DNA of 50,153 nucleotides from an uncultured Candidatus Saccharibacteria bacterium (GCA_946482575.1 CAMLRZ010000006.1:1-50153), one strand, 5' to 3'; numbered from the stretch's first letter, positions 32,915 through 40,973 are shown. A program made the numbers and translations. Notes: generated by a model not told the origin, from the letters alone.

Positions 32915-33412
32915 ATGGCACACGACATTCTGCCGATCATCTTGTTGTTGGCGCCGCCAATCGTGTTTACCGTGCTGCGTATTAACGCTGTGCTCGTCTT
33001 TTTAAGCCTGTGCCTGGGTGATGTGCTGGTTAAATATGTGGCCAGTGACGCGAACTCTTTATTGACGTTATTTGCACCCGGTGTCTCGGCAAAGGTGACT
33101 AGCTTTATCCAGGTTGCGGTACTCTGTTTACCGGTAGTGCTGACCAGTGTTTTTATGGTTTTGAGCGTCCATGGTCGCTGGCGTATTGTTACAAACATAC
33201 TGCCGGCTTTAGGGGTGGGATTTTTGGGTGTCTTGTTGGTCGTACCGCTCTTGCCTCCGGAGTTACGTGAGGGAGTGCAACAGGGGCATGTCTGGCCAGA
33301 AGTGGTGAAGTTGCAGTCATTGATCGTGGGCGTAGCCGCCATAGTCAGTATTTTGTTCTTGTGGTCGCAACGCCCTAATGTGGGACGCGAACCAAGACAC
33401 CACAGTAAATAA
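32915..33412 (+). CDS. hypothetical polytopic membrane protein
   Basis: A 165-aa protein with about four to five hydrophobic segments (near residues 5-22, 25-45, 62-88, 95-110 and 135-150). No family is recognised. Layout and size resemble small Colicin-V-production-like membrane proteins, but I cannot support that. The start is backed by an extended -10 ending 6 nt before the ATG. A terminator follows immediately, closing the rim unit on this strand. Confidence 0.55.
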   Translation: MAHDILPIILLLAPPIVFTVLRINAVLVFLSLCLGDVLVKYVASDANSLLTLFAPGVSAKVTSFIQVAVLCLPVVLTSVFMVLSVHGRWRIVTNILPALGVGFLGVLLVVPLLPPELREGVQQGHVWPEVVKLQSLIVGVAAIVSILFLWSQRPNVGREPRHHSK

Positions 33413-33439
33413 AAAAGACCTGCGATGCAGATCTTTTTT
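33410..33439. terminator. bidirectional terminator
   Basis: AAAAAAGA-c-CTGC, loop GAT, GCAG-a-TCTTTTTT. It serves the plus-strand membrane-protein gene and can also end the minus-strand tRNA-like unit. Confidence 0.8.
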
Positions 33440-33463
33440 ATTTGGAGGGCCCACTGGGACTCG
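33437..33463. repeat. 27-bp direct repeat, copy 1
   Basis: Identical to 33560-33586. The repeat covers the 3' end of tRNA-Lys plus 7 bp of flank, the type of sequence often used as an attachment site. Confidence 0.8.
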
Positions 33464-33530
33464 CACTGGTAGCAGCATGTGTGCTCCCAGCACACATTGC
33501 CCCTATTCATCTCGCCTCAGTTGTCGAACC
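33441..33530 (-). pseudogene. tRNA-like relic
   Basis: Its 3' end (T-loop side through CCA) is identical to tRNA-Lys, but upstream the T-stem and acceptor partners are missing. An 8-bp hairpin ATGTGTGC/GCACACAT with loop TGGGA lies at the anticodon-arm position (a Pro-like GGG triplet). It cannot fold as a full tRNA by eye, so I call it a relic. Confidence 0.5.
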
Positions 33531-33534
33531 AAAT

Positions 33535-33562
33535 AAAAAACGCCACTGACGTGACGTCCTTT
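33535..33562 (-). terminator. terminator after tRNA-Lys
   Basis: On the minus strand ACGTCAC, loop GTCA, GTGGCGT, then six T. Confidence 0.7.
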
Positions 33563-33586
33563 ATTTGGAGGGCCCACTGGGACTCG
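33560..33586. repeat. 27-bp direct repeat, copy 2 (3' end of tRNA-Lys)
   Basis: Second copy, within the intact tRNA. The two copies start 123 bp apart. Confidence 0.8.
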
Positions 33587-33642
33587 AACCCAGGACACGT
33601 GGCTTAAAAGGCCACTGCTCTAACCAGCTGAGCTATGGGCCC
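33566..33642 (-). tRNA. tRNA-Lys (anticodon TTT)
   Basis: A 77-nt tRNA with encoded CCA. The acceptor GGGCCCA pairs perfectly with TGGGCCC, the anticodon arm is GTGGC-CTTTTAA-GCCAC, and the T-arm is CTGGG-TTCGAGT-CCCAG. Promoter and terminator are both visible. Confidence 0.97.
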
Positions 33643-33662
33643 ACAGCGGCTATTGCTAACAG

Positions 33663-33695
33663 ATTATATTATCCTGATTTTGGCAAAAAAGTCAA
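33663..33695 (-). promoter_or_regulatory. promoter of tRNA-Lys
   Basis: TTGACT (33690-33695) and TAATAT (33666-33671) are 18 bp apart; an overlapping TATAAT sits 3 bp further. Confidence 0.65.
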
Positions 33696-33747
33696 TGGGC
33701 AAGTAGGGCGTTCTCAGCGATGCGCGTAAGATTAAAGCACAAGCATC

Positions 33748-33776
33748 TTTACAAAAAAGCAAAAGCATGATACTAT
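33748..33776 (+). promoter_or_regulatory. promoter TTTACA-N17-TACTAT of a small orphan gene
   Basis: The -35 TTTACA and the -10 TACTAT (extended, TGA) are 17 bp apart, the best-formed promoter pair in the window. The -10 ends 9 nt before the ATG at 33786. Confidence 0.65.
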
Positions 33777-33785
33777 ATGGTTACT

Positions 33786-33992
33786 ATGAAAAACATACAT
33801 ACACAAACAAAACCATTATCAACTCATAAAAATTCGACACACATCAATGTTCGACAGGTGCCTGATAGCGGTTACCACATATCAGTCATAAGCAAAGTAT
33901 CTACAGAATATACTGCACGCCATAAAAGTGGTGGCAGTGGTAGCGCCCTGAAACCGCAAGCAAATCCTCCCGACAGTCGATTACAGTATTAA
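33786..33992 (+). CDS. small orphan protein with its own promoter and terminator
   Basis: A 68-aa protein, polar, rich in Ser, Thr, His and Lys, with no membrane segment or known motif. An alternative ATG three codons upstream (33777) directly abuts the -10 box and is unlikely. A strong promoter lies in front and a GC-rich terminator starts 2 bp after the stop, so the unit is a self-contained short transcript. It could equally be a small RNA with an incidental frame. Confidence 0.5.
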   Translation: MKNIHTQTKPLSTHKNSTHINVRQVPDSGYHISVISKVSTEYTARHKSGGSGSALKPQANPPDSRLQY

Positions 33993-33993
33993 T

Positions 33994-34019
33994 AAAAGGG
34001 CCCCATACGGGGCTCTTTT
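33994..34019 (+). terminator. terminator of the small orphan gene
   Basis: AAAAG-g-GCCCC, loop ATA, CGGGGC-t-CTTTT. Confidence 0.85.
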
Positions 34020-34061
34020 AATATGGTCGCAGAAAATACTGTACTTTGAACCAAGCTGTGC

Positions 34062-34067
34062 TACCAT
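34062..34067 (+). promoter_or_regulatory. extended -10 TGCTACCAT, leaderless comEC
   Basis: TACCAT ends 6 nt before a GTG start, with no Shine-Dalgarno. Confidence 0.45.
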
Positions 34068-34073
34068 GCGCGC

Positions 34074-35549
34074 GTGTTCGGAAAAATAGTACAGTACCGG
34101 TTTAAACGAGCCACCATACTGACGATTGCAGGCGTGGCGCTCCTGAGCGGCCTGGCTGCTGGCCAGCATATGTCCGCAAGTATATGGACGGCACTGTTAT
34201 TTTTGCCGTTACTGATTGCTTCATGGCGCTCACATAATCTTATGACCCTTGTGAGCCTAGCGGTGATCGCGGGTTCTATTGGTATCTGGCGCGGCTCGCA
34301 GGCGGCCACCGACATGCAGGTGTACAACGAGGTAGTTGATCAAAAAGTGCAAATAACGGCTCAGGCGCTTACCGACGCCGTGTACGACGACCATTATCAG
34401 CTGACCTTTGATGCTGCGCACGCTCAGCTGGAAAATGGCCAGACATTGCCCGGTACACTGACAATTAGTGGATTTGGAGCATCGGCGATTTTTAAAGGCG
34501 ACACGGTGAATATCACCGGTAAACTGCGGCGTGCTCGTGGCAACAGCGTTGCCAGAATCAGTTATGCGCAGCTAACGGTGCTGGCGCATCATACGTCTCC
34601 GGTTGATGTGCTACGTCGAAAGTTTGCGGCCGGTATGCAGTCGGTGCTGCCTGAACCGGTAGCTTCGTTCGGGATGGGCATTTTAATTGGTCAGCGCAAC
34701 ACCCTACCTGGCACTGTGTCCACGCAGCTTACCATGGTGGGGCTGACGCATATCATTGCGGTATCCGGGTATAATTTGACTATCATTTTGCGAGCGGTGG
34801 GGCGGTTGCTGCAGCAACGGTCTAAGTTCCAATACTTGGCAATAAGTTTGGGTTTAATTGGGTTATTTTTATTGCTAACCGGTAATAGCCCGTCAATTGT
34901 GCGCGCCGCAGTAGTCTGTTGCTTGGGATTGGCCGCCTGGTATTATGGTCGAACAGTCCAGCCAGTAGTGCTTTTATTGACAGCGGCAGCGATTACCGGG
35001 CTGGCTAATCCGCTCTATGTATGGGGGAATGTAAGTTGGTATTTATCGTTTCTGGCTTTTTTTGGAGTATTGGTGCTGGCACCGGTGATTACTCGTCGTT
35101 TATATGGAGAACGCCAGCCACGATTTCTGACTGTTATTCTGTTGGAAAGTCTTTGTGCTGAGGCAATGACGTTGCCGTATGTGCTGTATATATTTGGCCA
35201 GATGTCTACCGTCAGTACGTTGGCTAATGTGTTGGTGGCGGTGCTTATTCCGCCGGCTATGTTATTGTCGCTGATCGCGGGTCTTGCGGGCATGTTAGCG
35301 CCGGCGTGGTTGGGCTGGTTAGCTTGGCCTGCCACGATGCTCATGACGTACATGTTGGATGTGGCGGCTATACTTAGTCGCATACCGCATGCGTTTTTGG
35401 AGCATATTGGCTTTTCGCTAACCGCGCTGCTGGCAAGCTATGGCATCGTGGGTGTAGTTTTAATGGCAATGCAGGCGAAAAATACTCGGAAATATGCTAT
35501 AATAACAGATAAGACACGGCCGGCACCGCTGGCTCCGGACACATCATAA
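34074..35549 (+). CDS. comEC: ComEC/Rec2 family DNA-uptake channel (no lactamase domain)
   Basis: A 491-aa polytopic protein of the ComEC family, the inner-membrane channel for single-stranded DNA in transformation. Two N-terminal membrane segments precede a soluble OB-like domain (about residues 85-180). The competence core starts at FGMGILIGQRNTLP and HIIAVSGYNLTII (the family motif ISGLHV region), followed by about eight membrane helices. The C-terminal metallo-beta-lactamase domain of long ComEC proteins is absent. The start is GTG 34074. Confidence 0.87.
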   Translation: MFGKIVQYRFKRATILTIAGVALLSGLAAGQHMSASIWTALLFLPLLIASWRSHNLMTLVSLAVIAGSIGIWRGSQAATDMQVYNEVVDQKVQITAQALTDAVYDDHYQLTFDAAHAQLENGQTLPGTLTISGFGASAIFKGDTVNITGKLRRARGNSVARISYAQLTVLAHHTSPVDVLRRKFAAGMQSVLPEPVASFGMGILIGQRNTLPGTVSTQLTMVGLTHIIAVSGYNLTIILRAVGRLLQQRSKFQYLAISLGLIGLFLLLTGNSPSIVRAAVVCCLGLAAWYYGRTVQPVVLLLTAAAITGLANPLYVWGNVSWYLSFLAFFGVLVLAPVITRRLYGERQPRFLTVILLESLCAEAMTLPYVLYIFGQMSTVSTLANVLVAVLIPPAMLLSLIAGLAGMLAPAWLGWLAWPATMLMTYMLDVAAILSRIPHAFLEHIGFSLTALLASYGIVGVVLMAMQAKNTRKYAIITDKTRPAPLAPDTS

Positions 35550-35570
35550 TTGCAAGAAGGAGATTCACCT

Positions 35571-36296
35571 ATGTCAGGACACTCAAAATGGTCTACCATT
35601 AAACGCGAGAAAGGTGCCAAAGATGCAGCTCGCGGAGCAGTATTTACTAAAATCGGCAATGCAATTGCTATTGCCGCCCGAAGTGGCACCGACCCCGACA
35701 TGAACTTTGCACTGCGCTTGGCTATCGACAAAGCTAAGGCGGCAAACATGCCTTCGGCCAACATCCAGCGCGCTATTGATCGCGTCAAAGACAAGAACGC
35801 TGCGCAGCTACAAGAAATTTTGTATGAAGGGTACGGCCCGGGCGGTACGGCGATTCTAGTAGAATGTGCCACGGACAACATAAATCGCACCTATCCCGAA
35901 GTTCGTTTGGCATTTAGCAAACACGGCGGAAACATAGCCGAAAAGGGTGCGGTTGCATTCCAATTTGAACGAAAAGGTTTAATTCGAGTCAAGGGCAGTG
36001 GCGACGACTTAATGCTGCAGGCCTTAGACGCTGGGGCTGAAGATATGCAAGAGGAAGGCGATGAATCGGTTATTTACACCGACCCTAAGGCGTTGGCCCA
36101 GGTTCGCGAAGCTTTGACAGCTGCCGGTATTGAAGTGGTAGAGGCTGAGCTGACATTCGTACCCAATAACACGGTAGAAGTAACTGACGAAGCTACAGCC
36201 GGCAAAATTATGCGTCTTATGGACGCGCTGGAAGCTTGTGATGACGTGACGAACACGCACGTTAACTTTGATATTGATGAATCTTTGATCAAATAG
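35571..36296 (+). CDS. YebC/PmpR family regulator or translation factor
   Basis: A 241-aa YebC-family protein, described as a DNA-binding regulator and more recently as a ribosome-associated factor. It starts with the family hallmark MSGHSKWSTIKREKG and contains YEGYGPGGTAILVECATDN. I chose ATG 35571, with AAGGAG 8 nt upstream. A TATAAT sits in the end of comEC, so it can be transcribed separately. It overlaps the convergent PLD gene by 8 bp. Confidence 0.94.
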   Translation: MSGHSKWSTIKREKGAKDAARGAVFTKIGNAIAIAARSGTDPDMNFALRLAIDKAKAANMPSANIQRAIDRVKDKNAAQLQEILYEGYGPGGTAILVECATDNINRTYPEVRLAFSKHGGNIAEKGAVAFQFERKGLIRVKGSGDDLMLQALDAGAEDMQEEGDESVIYTDPKALAQVREALTAAGIEVVEAELTFVPNNTVEVTDEATAGKIMRLMDALEACDDVTNTHVNFDIDESLIK

Positions 36297-37368
36297 CTAG
36301 GGTTTGGTTGCGGATAAAATCTGCAGCTGCTTGGGCGAATTGCGGGTCTTTGCGTCGCATAGCAAGTTCGGCTGTGCCAAAAGCTACGCCTACGCCAATG
36401 TAGTTGTGACTGCCAACCATTGCTTCGTGCTCGCTTGCCAGGACTTTGGCGTGCATAAATGGCGTACGAACGGATAGCCGGTGTCTAAAAAGTTCCTTGG
36501 GCATACGTAATCGCTCACGCCCTTCCGAGGCAAATTGAGCGGGCGACTCTACCAGACCATGTTTGGAGGGGCGGTTATACAATACGGTTACGTCCACGCC
36601 GCGTTGCAGTGCGCGCGCAAGTGCGAAGGCGGTCTGTCCATTGGGGAAATATTGGCAGGTGATAAGCAGCGTTTTTTGCGCGTGATCAATAACGTCTAGC
36701 GCATTTTGCAGGATTATTGACTGACCTTTGACGCCAACATCCAGAAGTAATGTGGTGTTTGCGTCGACGGTGTGCGCTATGTCGTGTGTGCCAAACGCTT
36801 GCAGTGTGTAGGGCTTGTTAAGTAGCTTAGACATCTCGGCGTGTAGCCAGTCTGCGGTGGGTGGATCCACAAAGCTGACCATTTCATCCAGCTCCGTTGG
36901 CTCATGCAGATTATGACCCCCAATAAATACACGGTCATTAACCACAGCGGTCTTAATATGCGAGCGTCCAACGAACGGGGCTGCTATTTTGGTGTGCGGC
37001 TGGTTGGTGATTGCACAACGAACGCCGTGCTGCTGCAAATACGCTACCGCAGAAGTGACAGCTCGGTGGTTGCGTGACTGGACGCGAGGATTTACACCCG
37101 GCCACACAAAGGCGCCTATACGGGCAGCAGTGCGATTGGCGTACGTAATGGTGTATGCGTCAAAGATTAGCCGTACATCGGCGCCACGTTTACTGGCATG
37201 AGCCAGGGCGGTTACCAGCTCGGGAATGTGAGTCGGTTCAAAATTCATACTTGCTACCAGGATTCTATCGCCAGCGCCAGCGGTGTCGCATAATCGGGCG
37301 AGCTCAGTAAAATAGTCGGGACGGTTGTAAAAAGTGAAATCGCTGGCTTGCAAGGATGTAATTGGCAT
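36289..37368 (-). CDS. phospholipase D-like (cardiolipin synthase-type) protein
   Basis: A 359-aa protein with two HKD-type motifs: SHIKTAVVNDRVFIGGHN near residue 137 and MHAKVLASEHEAMVGSHN near residue 313. That is the PLDc architecture, used for phospholipid transfer (cardiolipin synthesis) or hydrolysis. No membrane segment is evident at the N-terminus, unlike classical cardiolipin synthases. The ATG is 22 bp from ruvC on the other strand; a TATAAA box ends 8 nt before it and overlaps the ruvC -10. Confidence 0.85.
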   Translation of the reverse strand: MPITSLQASDFTFYNRPDYFTELARLCDTAGAGDRILVASMNFEPTHIPELVTALAHASKRGADVRLIFDAYTITYANRTAARIGAFVWPGVNPRVQSRNHRAVTSAVAYLQQHGVRCAITNQPHTKIAAPFVGRSHIKTAVVNDRVFIGGHNLHEPTELDEMVSFVDPPTADWLHAEMSKLLNKPYTLQAFGTHDIAHTVDANTTLLLDVGVKGQSIILQNALDVIDHAQKTLLITCQYFPNGQTAFALARALQRGVDVTVLYNRPSKHGLVESPAQFASEGRERLRMPKELFRHRLSVRTPFMHAKVLASEHEAMVGSHNYIGVGVAFGTAELAMRRKDPQFAQAAADFIRNQTLAI

Positions 37369-37376
37369 GACCTTAT

Positions 37377-37384
37377 TTTATACT
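37377..37384. promoter_or_regulatory. overlapping divergent -10 boxes of ruvC and the PLD gene
   Basis: TATACT (37379-37384) ends 6 nt before ruvC; the reverse strand of 37377-37382 reads TATAAA and ends 8 nt before the PLD gene. They share four base pairs. Confidence 0.55.
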
Positions 37385-37390
37385 AAAGCT

Positions 37391-37867
37391 ATGCGAATTT
37401 TAGGAATCGACCCAGGAACCGGTATTTTGGGATTCGGCGTCATTGATGTCACGCGCGGTAAGCCTCAAATGGTGGATGCCGGTGTAATCCGTACGCCGGT
37501 GCACGAGGACGACGCCGTGCGGCTCCTGACCATCTACGAAGAATTAACAGATATCATTACGTACAGCAAACCTACCATAATGTCGGTAGAGAAGCTATTT
37601 TTTGCCCGGAATGTGACCACGGCTATGACGGTGGCGCAGGCCCGCGGCGTAGTACTGCTGTGCGGCATGCAGGCCGGCATGACTATCTTTGAGTACACCC
37701 CTATGCAGATCAAGCAGGCAATTACAGGTTACGGCAAGGCCGACAAGAAGCAGATGCAAGAAATGGTGCGCGTGCACCTGGGGCTTACTGAGGTGCCCAA
37801 GCCTGACGACTGTGCCGACGCGCTGGCCGCGGCACTCACGCACGCGCAAACTGCGCATTTTGCCTAA
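37391..37867 (+). CDS. ruvC: Holliday junction endonuclease RuvC
   Basis: A 158-aa resolvase. The catalytic Asp lies in ILGIDPGTG (residue 7), with Glu in SVEKLFFARN and the late acidic cluster DDCADALAAALTH. The length fits the family. I chose ATG 37391 (MRILGID) because it matches the family start and a -10 box ends 6 nt before it; an in-frame ATG further upstream overlaps the divergent gene. It is followed by ruvA and ruvB. Confidence 0.96.
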   Translation: MRILGIDPGTGILGFGVIDVTRGKPQMVDAGVIRTPVHEDDAVRLLTIYEELTDIITYSKPTIMSVEKLFFARNVTTAMTVAQARGVVLLCGMQAGMTIFEYTPMQIKQAITGYGKADKKQMQEMVRVHLGLTEVPKPDDCADALAAALTHAQTAHFA

Positions 37868-37904
37868 ATAAAACCATAAGCTGTTCCCTGGAACTAATCT
37901 GTGG

Positions 37905-37910
37905 CATAAT
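37905..37910 (+). promoter_or_regulatory. -10 box CATAAT of ruvA
   Basis: It ends 7 nt before the ATG at 37918, without a Shine-Dalgarno. Confidence 0.45.
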
Positions 37911-37917
37911 ACTAAAG

Positions 37918-38496
37918 ATGATTGCAACACTTACTGGCCAAGTTGCCGAAAAAATTGCTGACCAAGTGGTGCTCGACGTGCGAGGCGTGGGGTATGGCGT
38001 GTTGGTGACCAGTGAAGATTATGGCCGGCTGGCCACGGGCACCGAAGCCAAGGTGTACGTTTACGAGCATATTCGCGAGCAAGCACATGATTTATTTGGC
38101 TTTGTAGCATTAGACACCAAGCAGCTATTTGAACAATTACTAGGCGTGAATGGTGTGGGCCCCAAAATGGCTCTGAGTGTATTGAGCGTGGGTAATGCTC
38201 AAGAGGTGCGCGCAGCAATTGCCAGCGGCGACACCAAAAGAATCCAGCAAGCGCAGGGTGTGGGCAAACGTGTTGCCGAGCGCATCGTTGTTGACCTAAA
38301 GGACAAAGTTGGTTTGGCGGGCGTGGACCTCGCCGATACGGGCATGCTGCAATCTACTACTGTTATTGAGCAAGATGACGCGGCCGCGGCACTCATTTCT
38401 TTGGGATTTTCTGCACAGGATGCCGCGGTGGCGCTCAATAAAATTCCAGCAGATTTGCCTACAGAGGAACGCATTAAATTGGCGCTCAAGGGATAG
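37918..38496 (+). CDS. ruvA: Holliday junction DNA helicase subunit RuvA
   Basis: A 192-aa protein that holds the junction for RuvB. It has the N-terminal OB domain (MIATLTGQVAEK...VVLDVRGVGYGV piecewise), two helix-hairpin-helix motifs (LLGVNGVGPKMA and AQGVGKRVAERI), and a C-terminal three-helix domain that binds RuvB. It lies between ruvC and ruvB. Confidence 0.96.
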   Translation: MIATLTGQVAEKIADQVVLDVRGVGYGVLVTSEDYGRLATGTEAKVYVYEHIREQAHDLFGFVALDTKQLFEQLLGVNGVGPKMALSVLSVGNAQEVRAAIASGDTKRIQQAQGVGKRVAERIVVDLKDKVGLAGVDLADTGMLQSTTVIEQDDAAAALISLGFSAQDAAVALNKIPADLPTEERIKLALKG

Positions 38497-38499
38497 CAT

Positions 38500-39537
38500 A
38501 TGGCAGTCGAGCGCATTGTAAACACCGTTGTAAATGACACCGAAGACACCCAGCAAGAGCAGGAATTTGAGAATGTACTGCGCCCAAAGGATTTTGCTAA
38601 CTATATTGGGCAGGAACGCCTAAAACAAAATCTAAAATTAGCCATTCAGGCCGCTAAAAAACGCGGTGAACCGCTGGATCACGTGTTGCTGTATGGGCCA
38701 CCGGGTTTAGGAAAGACCACCATGGCGAATGTGATTGCCAATGAAATGGGCGCACAGATCAAAGTTACCAGCGGCCCGGCAATCGCGCACGGAGGTGATT
38801 TGGCAAGCCTCCTTACCAACCTTCAGGATGGCGACATTTTATTTATTGATGAAATCCATCGTTTGAACCGCCAAGTTGAAGAAGTACTTTATTCGGCGAT
38901 GGAAGATTTTAAGCTGGATATTATGATCGGCAAGGGTCCAAGTGCTCGTAGCCTGCGCTTGGATTTGCCTAAATTCACTCTGTTGGGCGCTACCACCCGC
39001 ACTGGCGCACTCGCTGCACCGCTTCGCGATCGCTTCGGTATGCTACACCGTTTAGAATTTTACACAAACGATGAAATTCAACAGATTATTGAACGAGCTG
39101 CCACCATTCTGCAAGTGAGCATTAAGGCTGAGGCCGCAAAAGAACTGGCCACACGTGCCCGGTTGACGCCGCGCATTGCCAACCGACTGCTGAAGCGCGT
39201 ACGAGACTACGCTGACGTAAATGGTGACGGCATCATTGATACGGTTATTAACCGCAAAGCGCTGGCGCTCTTAGAAGTGGATGAGCTTGGTTTGGACCCA
39301 GCTGATCGCATGCTGCTGACCGCAATTATTGACAGTCACCGTGGCGGACCAGTAGGCGTTGAGACTATCGCGGCCTTAACCGCGGAAGAGCGGGGCACGA
39401 TTGAAGATTTTTACGAGCCATATTTAATGCAAATCGGACTTTTAGAACGCACGCCTCGTGGACGCAAAGTAACAAGTAAGGCATATCGACATTTAGGCCG
39501 CCCGTATCACACCGATGAGCCCGCAAGTCTGGTATAA
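38500..39537 (+). CDS. ruvB: Holliday junction branch migration ATPase RuvB
   Basis: A 345-aa AAA+ motor that drives branch migration on RuvA-bound junctions. Walker A is GPPGLGKTT, Walker B is LFIDEIHR, sensor 1 is in [11 protein letters not shown], and the arginine-finger region follows in PLRDRFG. The C-terminal winged helix ends in [17 protein letters not shown]. The start follows ruvA by 3 bp. Its TAA lies inside the -10 box of the next gene. Confidence 0.97.
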   Translation: MAVERIVNTVVNDTEDTQQEQEFENVLRPKDFANYIGQERLKQNLKLAIQAAKKRGEPLDHVLLYGPPGLGKTTMANVIANEMGAQIKVTSGPAIAHGGDLASLLTNLQDGDILFIDEIHRLNRQVEEVLYSAMEDFKLDIMIGKGPSARSLRLDLPKFTLLGATTRTGALAAPLRDRFGMLHRLEFYTNDEIQQIIERAATILQVSIKAEAAKELATRARLTPRIANRLLKRVRDYADVNGDGIIDTVINRKALALLEVDELGLDPADRMLLTAIIDSHRGGPVGVETIAALTAEERGTIEDFYEPYLMQIGLLERTPRGRKVTSKAYRHLGRPYHTDEPASLV

Positions 39538-39538
39538 T
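39533..39538 (+). promoter_or_regulatory. extended -10 TGGTATAAT overlapping the ruvB stop
   Basis: TATAAT contains the ruvB stop (TAA, 39535-39537) and ends 7 nt before the next ATG. Confidence 0.5.
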
Positions 39539-39545
39539 TCCTAAA

Positions 39546-40394
39546 ATGGATCCCAATCAGAACAACAATCAGCCGCAATTGCCGCAACCTGACGCCAAAA
39601 AACTAGACCCTATGGTGGTTTTGCGTCCTGGCGAGCGCATTATTTGTGAGATCAAACGACATCCGTTCGGTATCCTGAGTATGTATTTTTCGGGTGCGAT
39701 AGCAATTATGGTCGTTGTGGTGCTTGCGGCGTACGCCCCGCAACTTGTGAGCACTGGCACCGACATTACTACCATGGCAATGGTGGGCGCTGCAATTATC
39801 ATTATGGGCATTGCTTTGATACTGTGGGTCGCCACTTTTGTGTACTGGCAGAACCGTTGGATTATAACCGATGACAGCATTACGCAAATTACCCAGGAAG
39901 GTCTGTTTGGCCGCCATGTTAGTCAGCTTTCCATGGAGAGCCTGGAAGATGTTACGGTGGGCAAAAACGGGTTGATTCAAACGCTCCTGAATTTTGGCAC
40001 CCTCAAAGCCGAAACAGCTGGCGAACATTCTAAGTTTACCTTCCCATATTGCCCAAACCCGGGAATGTATGCTCGCAAGATTTTGGAAGTACATGAAACG
40101 TTTATCCACCAAAGCCGTCACCAACCTCAGGCAGTGAACCCGGTAACACCGATGCCGGCATACGGCGGAGGTTATCAGCAGCCCATGCCGCACCACCAGT
40201 CCCAACCCCAGCAGCCGCAGCAGCCACAACACATGCAGCAGCCTGCCGCTCCACAGCAACAGGCGCAGCCTAACCCTCCTACTATGCCTCAACAACCTCA
40301 GGACCAGCATTATCCTGGCGCAGCGCCGCAGCAATCAGTTCAAGGTCAGCCTGAGCAACCTCAACATAAATCCCCGGCAATCTGGGGAGACTAA
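39546..40394 (+). CDS. bacterial PH-domain membrane protein with Gln/Pro-rich tail
   Basis: A 282-aa protein. Residues about 40-100 hold two membrane segments, followed by a bPH2/DUF304-type PH domain (RWIITDDSITQITQEGLFGR, SLEDVTVGKNG, TLLNFGTLKAETAG). From about residue 195 a low-complexity Gln/Pro-rich tail runs to the end. Proteins of this class sit in the membrane with the PH part in the cytoplasm; the function is unknown. The ATG is 8 bp after ruvB, and a -10 box ends 7 nt before it. Confidence 0.75.
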   Translation: MDPNQNNNQPQLPQPDAKKLDPMVVLRPGERIICEIKRHPFGILSMYFSGAIAIMVVVVLAAYAPQLVSTGTDITTMAMVGAAIIIMGIALILWVATFVYWQNRWIITDDSITQITQEGLFGRHVSQLSMESLEDVTVGKNGLIQTLLNFGTLKAETAGEHSKFTFPYCPNPGMYARKILEVHETFIHQSRHQPQAVNPVTPMPAYGGGYQQPMPHHQSQPQQPQQPQHMQQPAAPQQQAQPNPPTMPQQPQDQHYPGAAPQQSVQGQPEQPQHKSPAIWGD

Positions 40395-40403
40395 CGAATA
40401 TAT

Positions 40404-40433
40404 AAAAACAGCCCCGTAAGTGAGGCTGTTTTT
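40404..40433. terminator. bidirectional terminator
   Basis: A perfect 10-bp stem AAAAACAGCC/GGCTGTTTTT with a 10-nt loop, between the PH-domain gene and the convergent pilin gene. Confidence 0.9.
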
Positions 40434-40446
40434 GCATCTACGGTTG

Positions 40447-40938
40447 TTAGTTAAGACTGCTCTTAACGTATTTATCACCGCCTTCTAATTGCGCAGTGAG
40501 CGTGTATTGGGCGCAAGCTACTTTTACGTTGTCACACGTTGCACCCTCTGATGTGGTAACCTGGTAGGCAAAGCAGTTGCTGGCTGGAGAACTGCTCAAA
40601 ACAGCTGTGCCGTCTGCGGTGCAGTGCGCTGTGTCTTTATCCCATCGGGGATCCTGCATTGTTCCAGCTGGCAGATCCTTCATATTAGCTTTGCGCCATG
40701 AGGCGTCGTTGATATTAGCCAGTGTTGGATACTTGCTGTACTGCGCGTAGTATGTCTCTAGCTGCGCTTGCAATTTGTCTAGGCTGGCTTCGCGGTCGCT
40801 GTTGCGATTCTTGGCTTGCACACCGCCATAGGTAGTGGCTACCAGCGTAGCCAAGATACCGACGATAATAACGACCACCAAAAGTTCAATAATGGTAAAG
40901 CCGTTGGTTTTGTTGATTGGGTTACTAAATCGTTTCAT
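40447..40938 (-). CDS. type IV pilin-like protein (prepilin)
   Basis: A 163-aa prepilin. After a short basic leader comes the prepilin peptidase site and hydrophobic helix, NGFTIIELLVVVIIVGIL (about residues 12-29), with the conserved Glu at +5 after the cleavage Gly. The C-terminal globular part has paired Cys residues that may form disulfides. It would be assembled into a pilus or pseudopilus. A -10 TATAAT (40948-40953) ends 9 nt before the ATG. It lies 35 bp downstream of a degenerate PilB-like gene. Confidence 0.88.
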   Translation of the reverse strand: MKRFSNPINKTNGFTIIELLVVVIIVGILATLVATTYGGVQAKNRNSDREASLDKLQAQLETYYAQYSKYPTLANINDASWRKANMKDLPAGTMQDPRWDKDTAHCTADGTAVLSSSPASNCFAYQVTTSEGATCDNVKVACAQYTLTAQLEGGDKYVKSSLN

Positions 40939-40947
40939 CTGCTGGCA

Positions 40948-40953
40948 ATTATA
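40948..40953 (-). promoter_or_regulatory. -10 box TATAAT of the pilin gene
   Basis: It ends 9 nt before the ATG at 40938, which allows the pilin to be expressed separately from the PilB-like gene. Confidence 0.55.
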
Positions 40954-40973
40954 CGCGACTTTTCAAGTAGACC

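Noticed and set aside
33441..33530. Functional tRNA-Pro(GGG)
   Set aside because: The anticodon-like arm is good, but the acceptor and T-stem cannot pair, so it is described as a relic.
37334..37390. Longer RuvC start
   Set aside because: It overlaps the divergent PLD gene and runs through both -10 boxes; RuvC proteins begin at the catalytic ILGIDPG strand.
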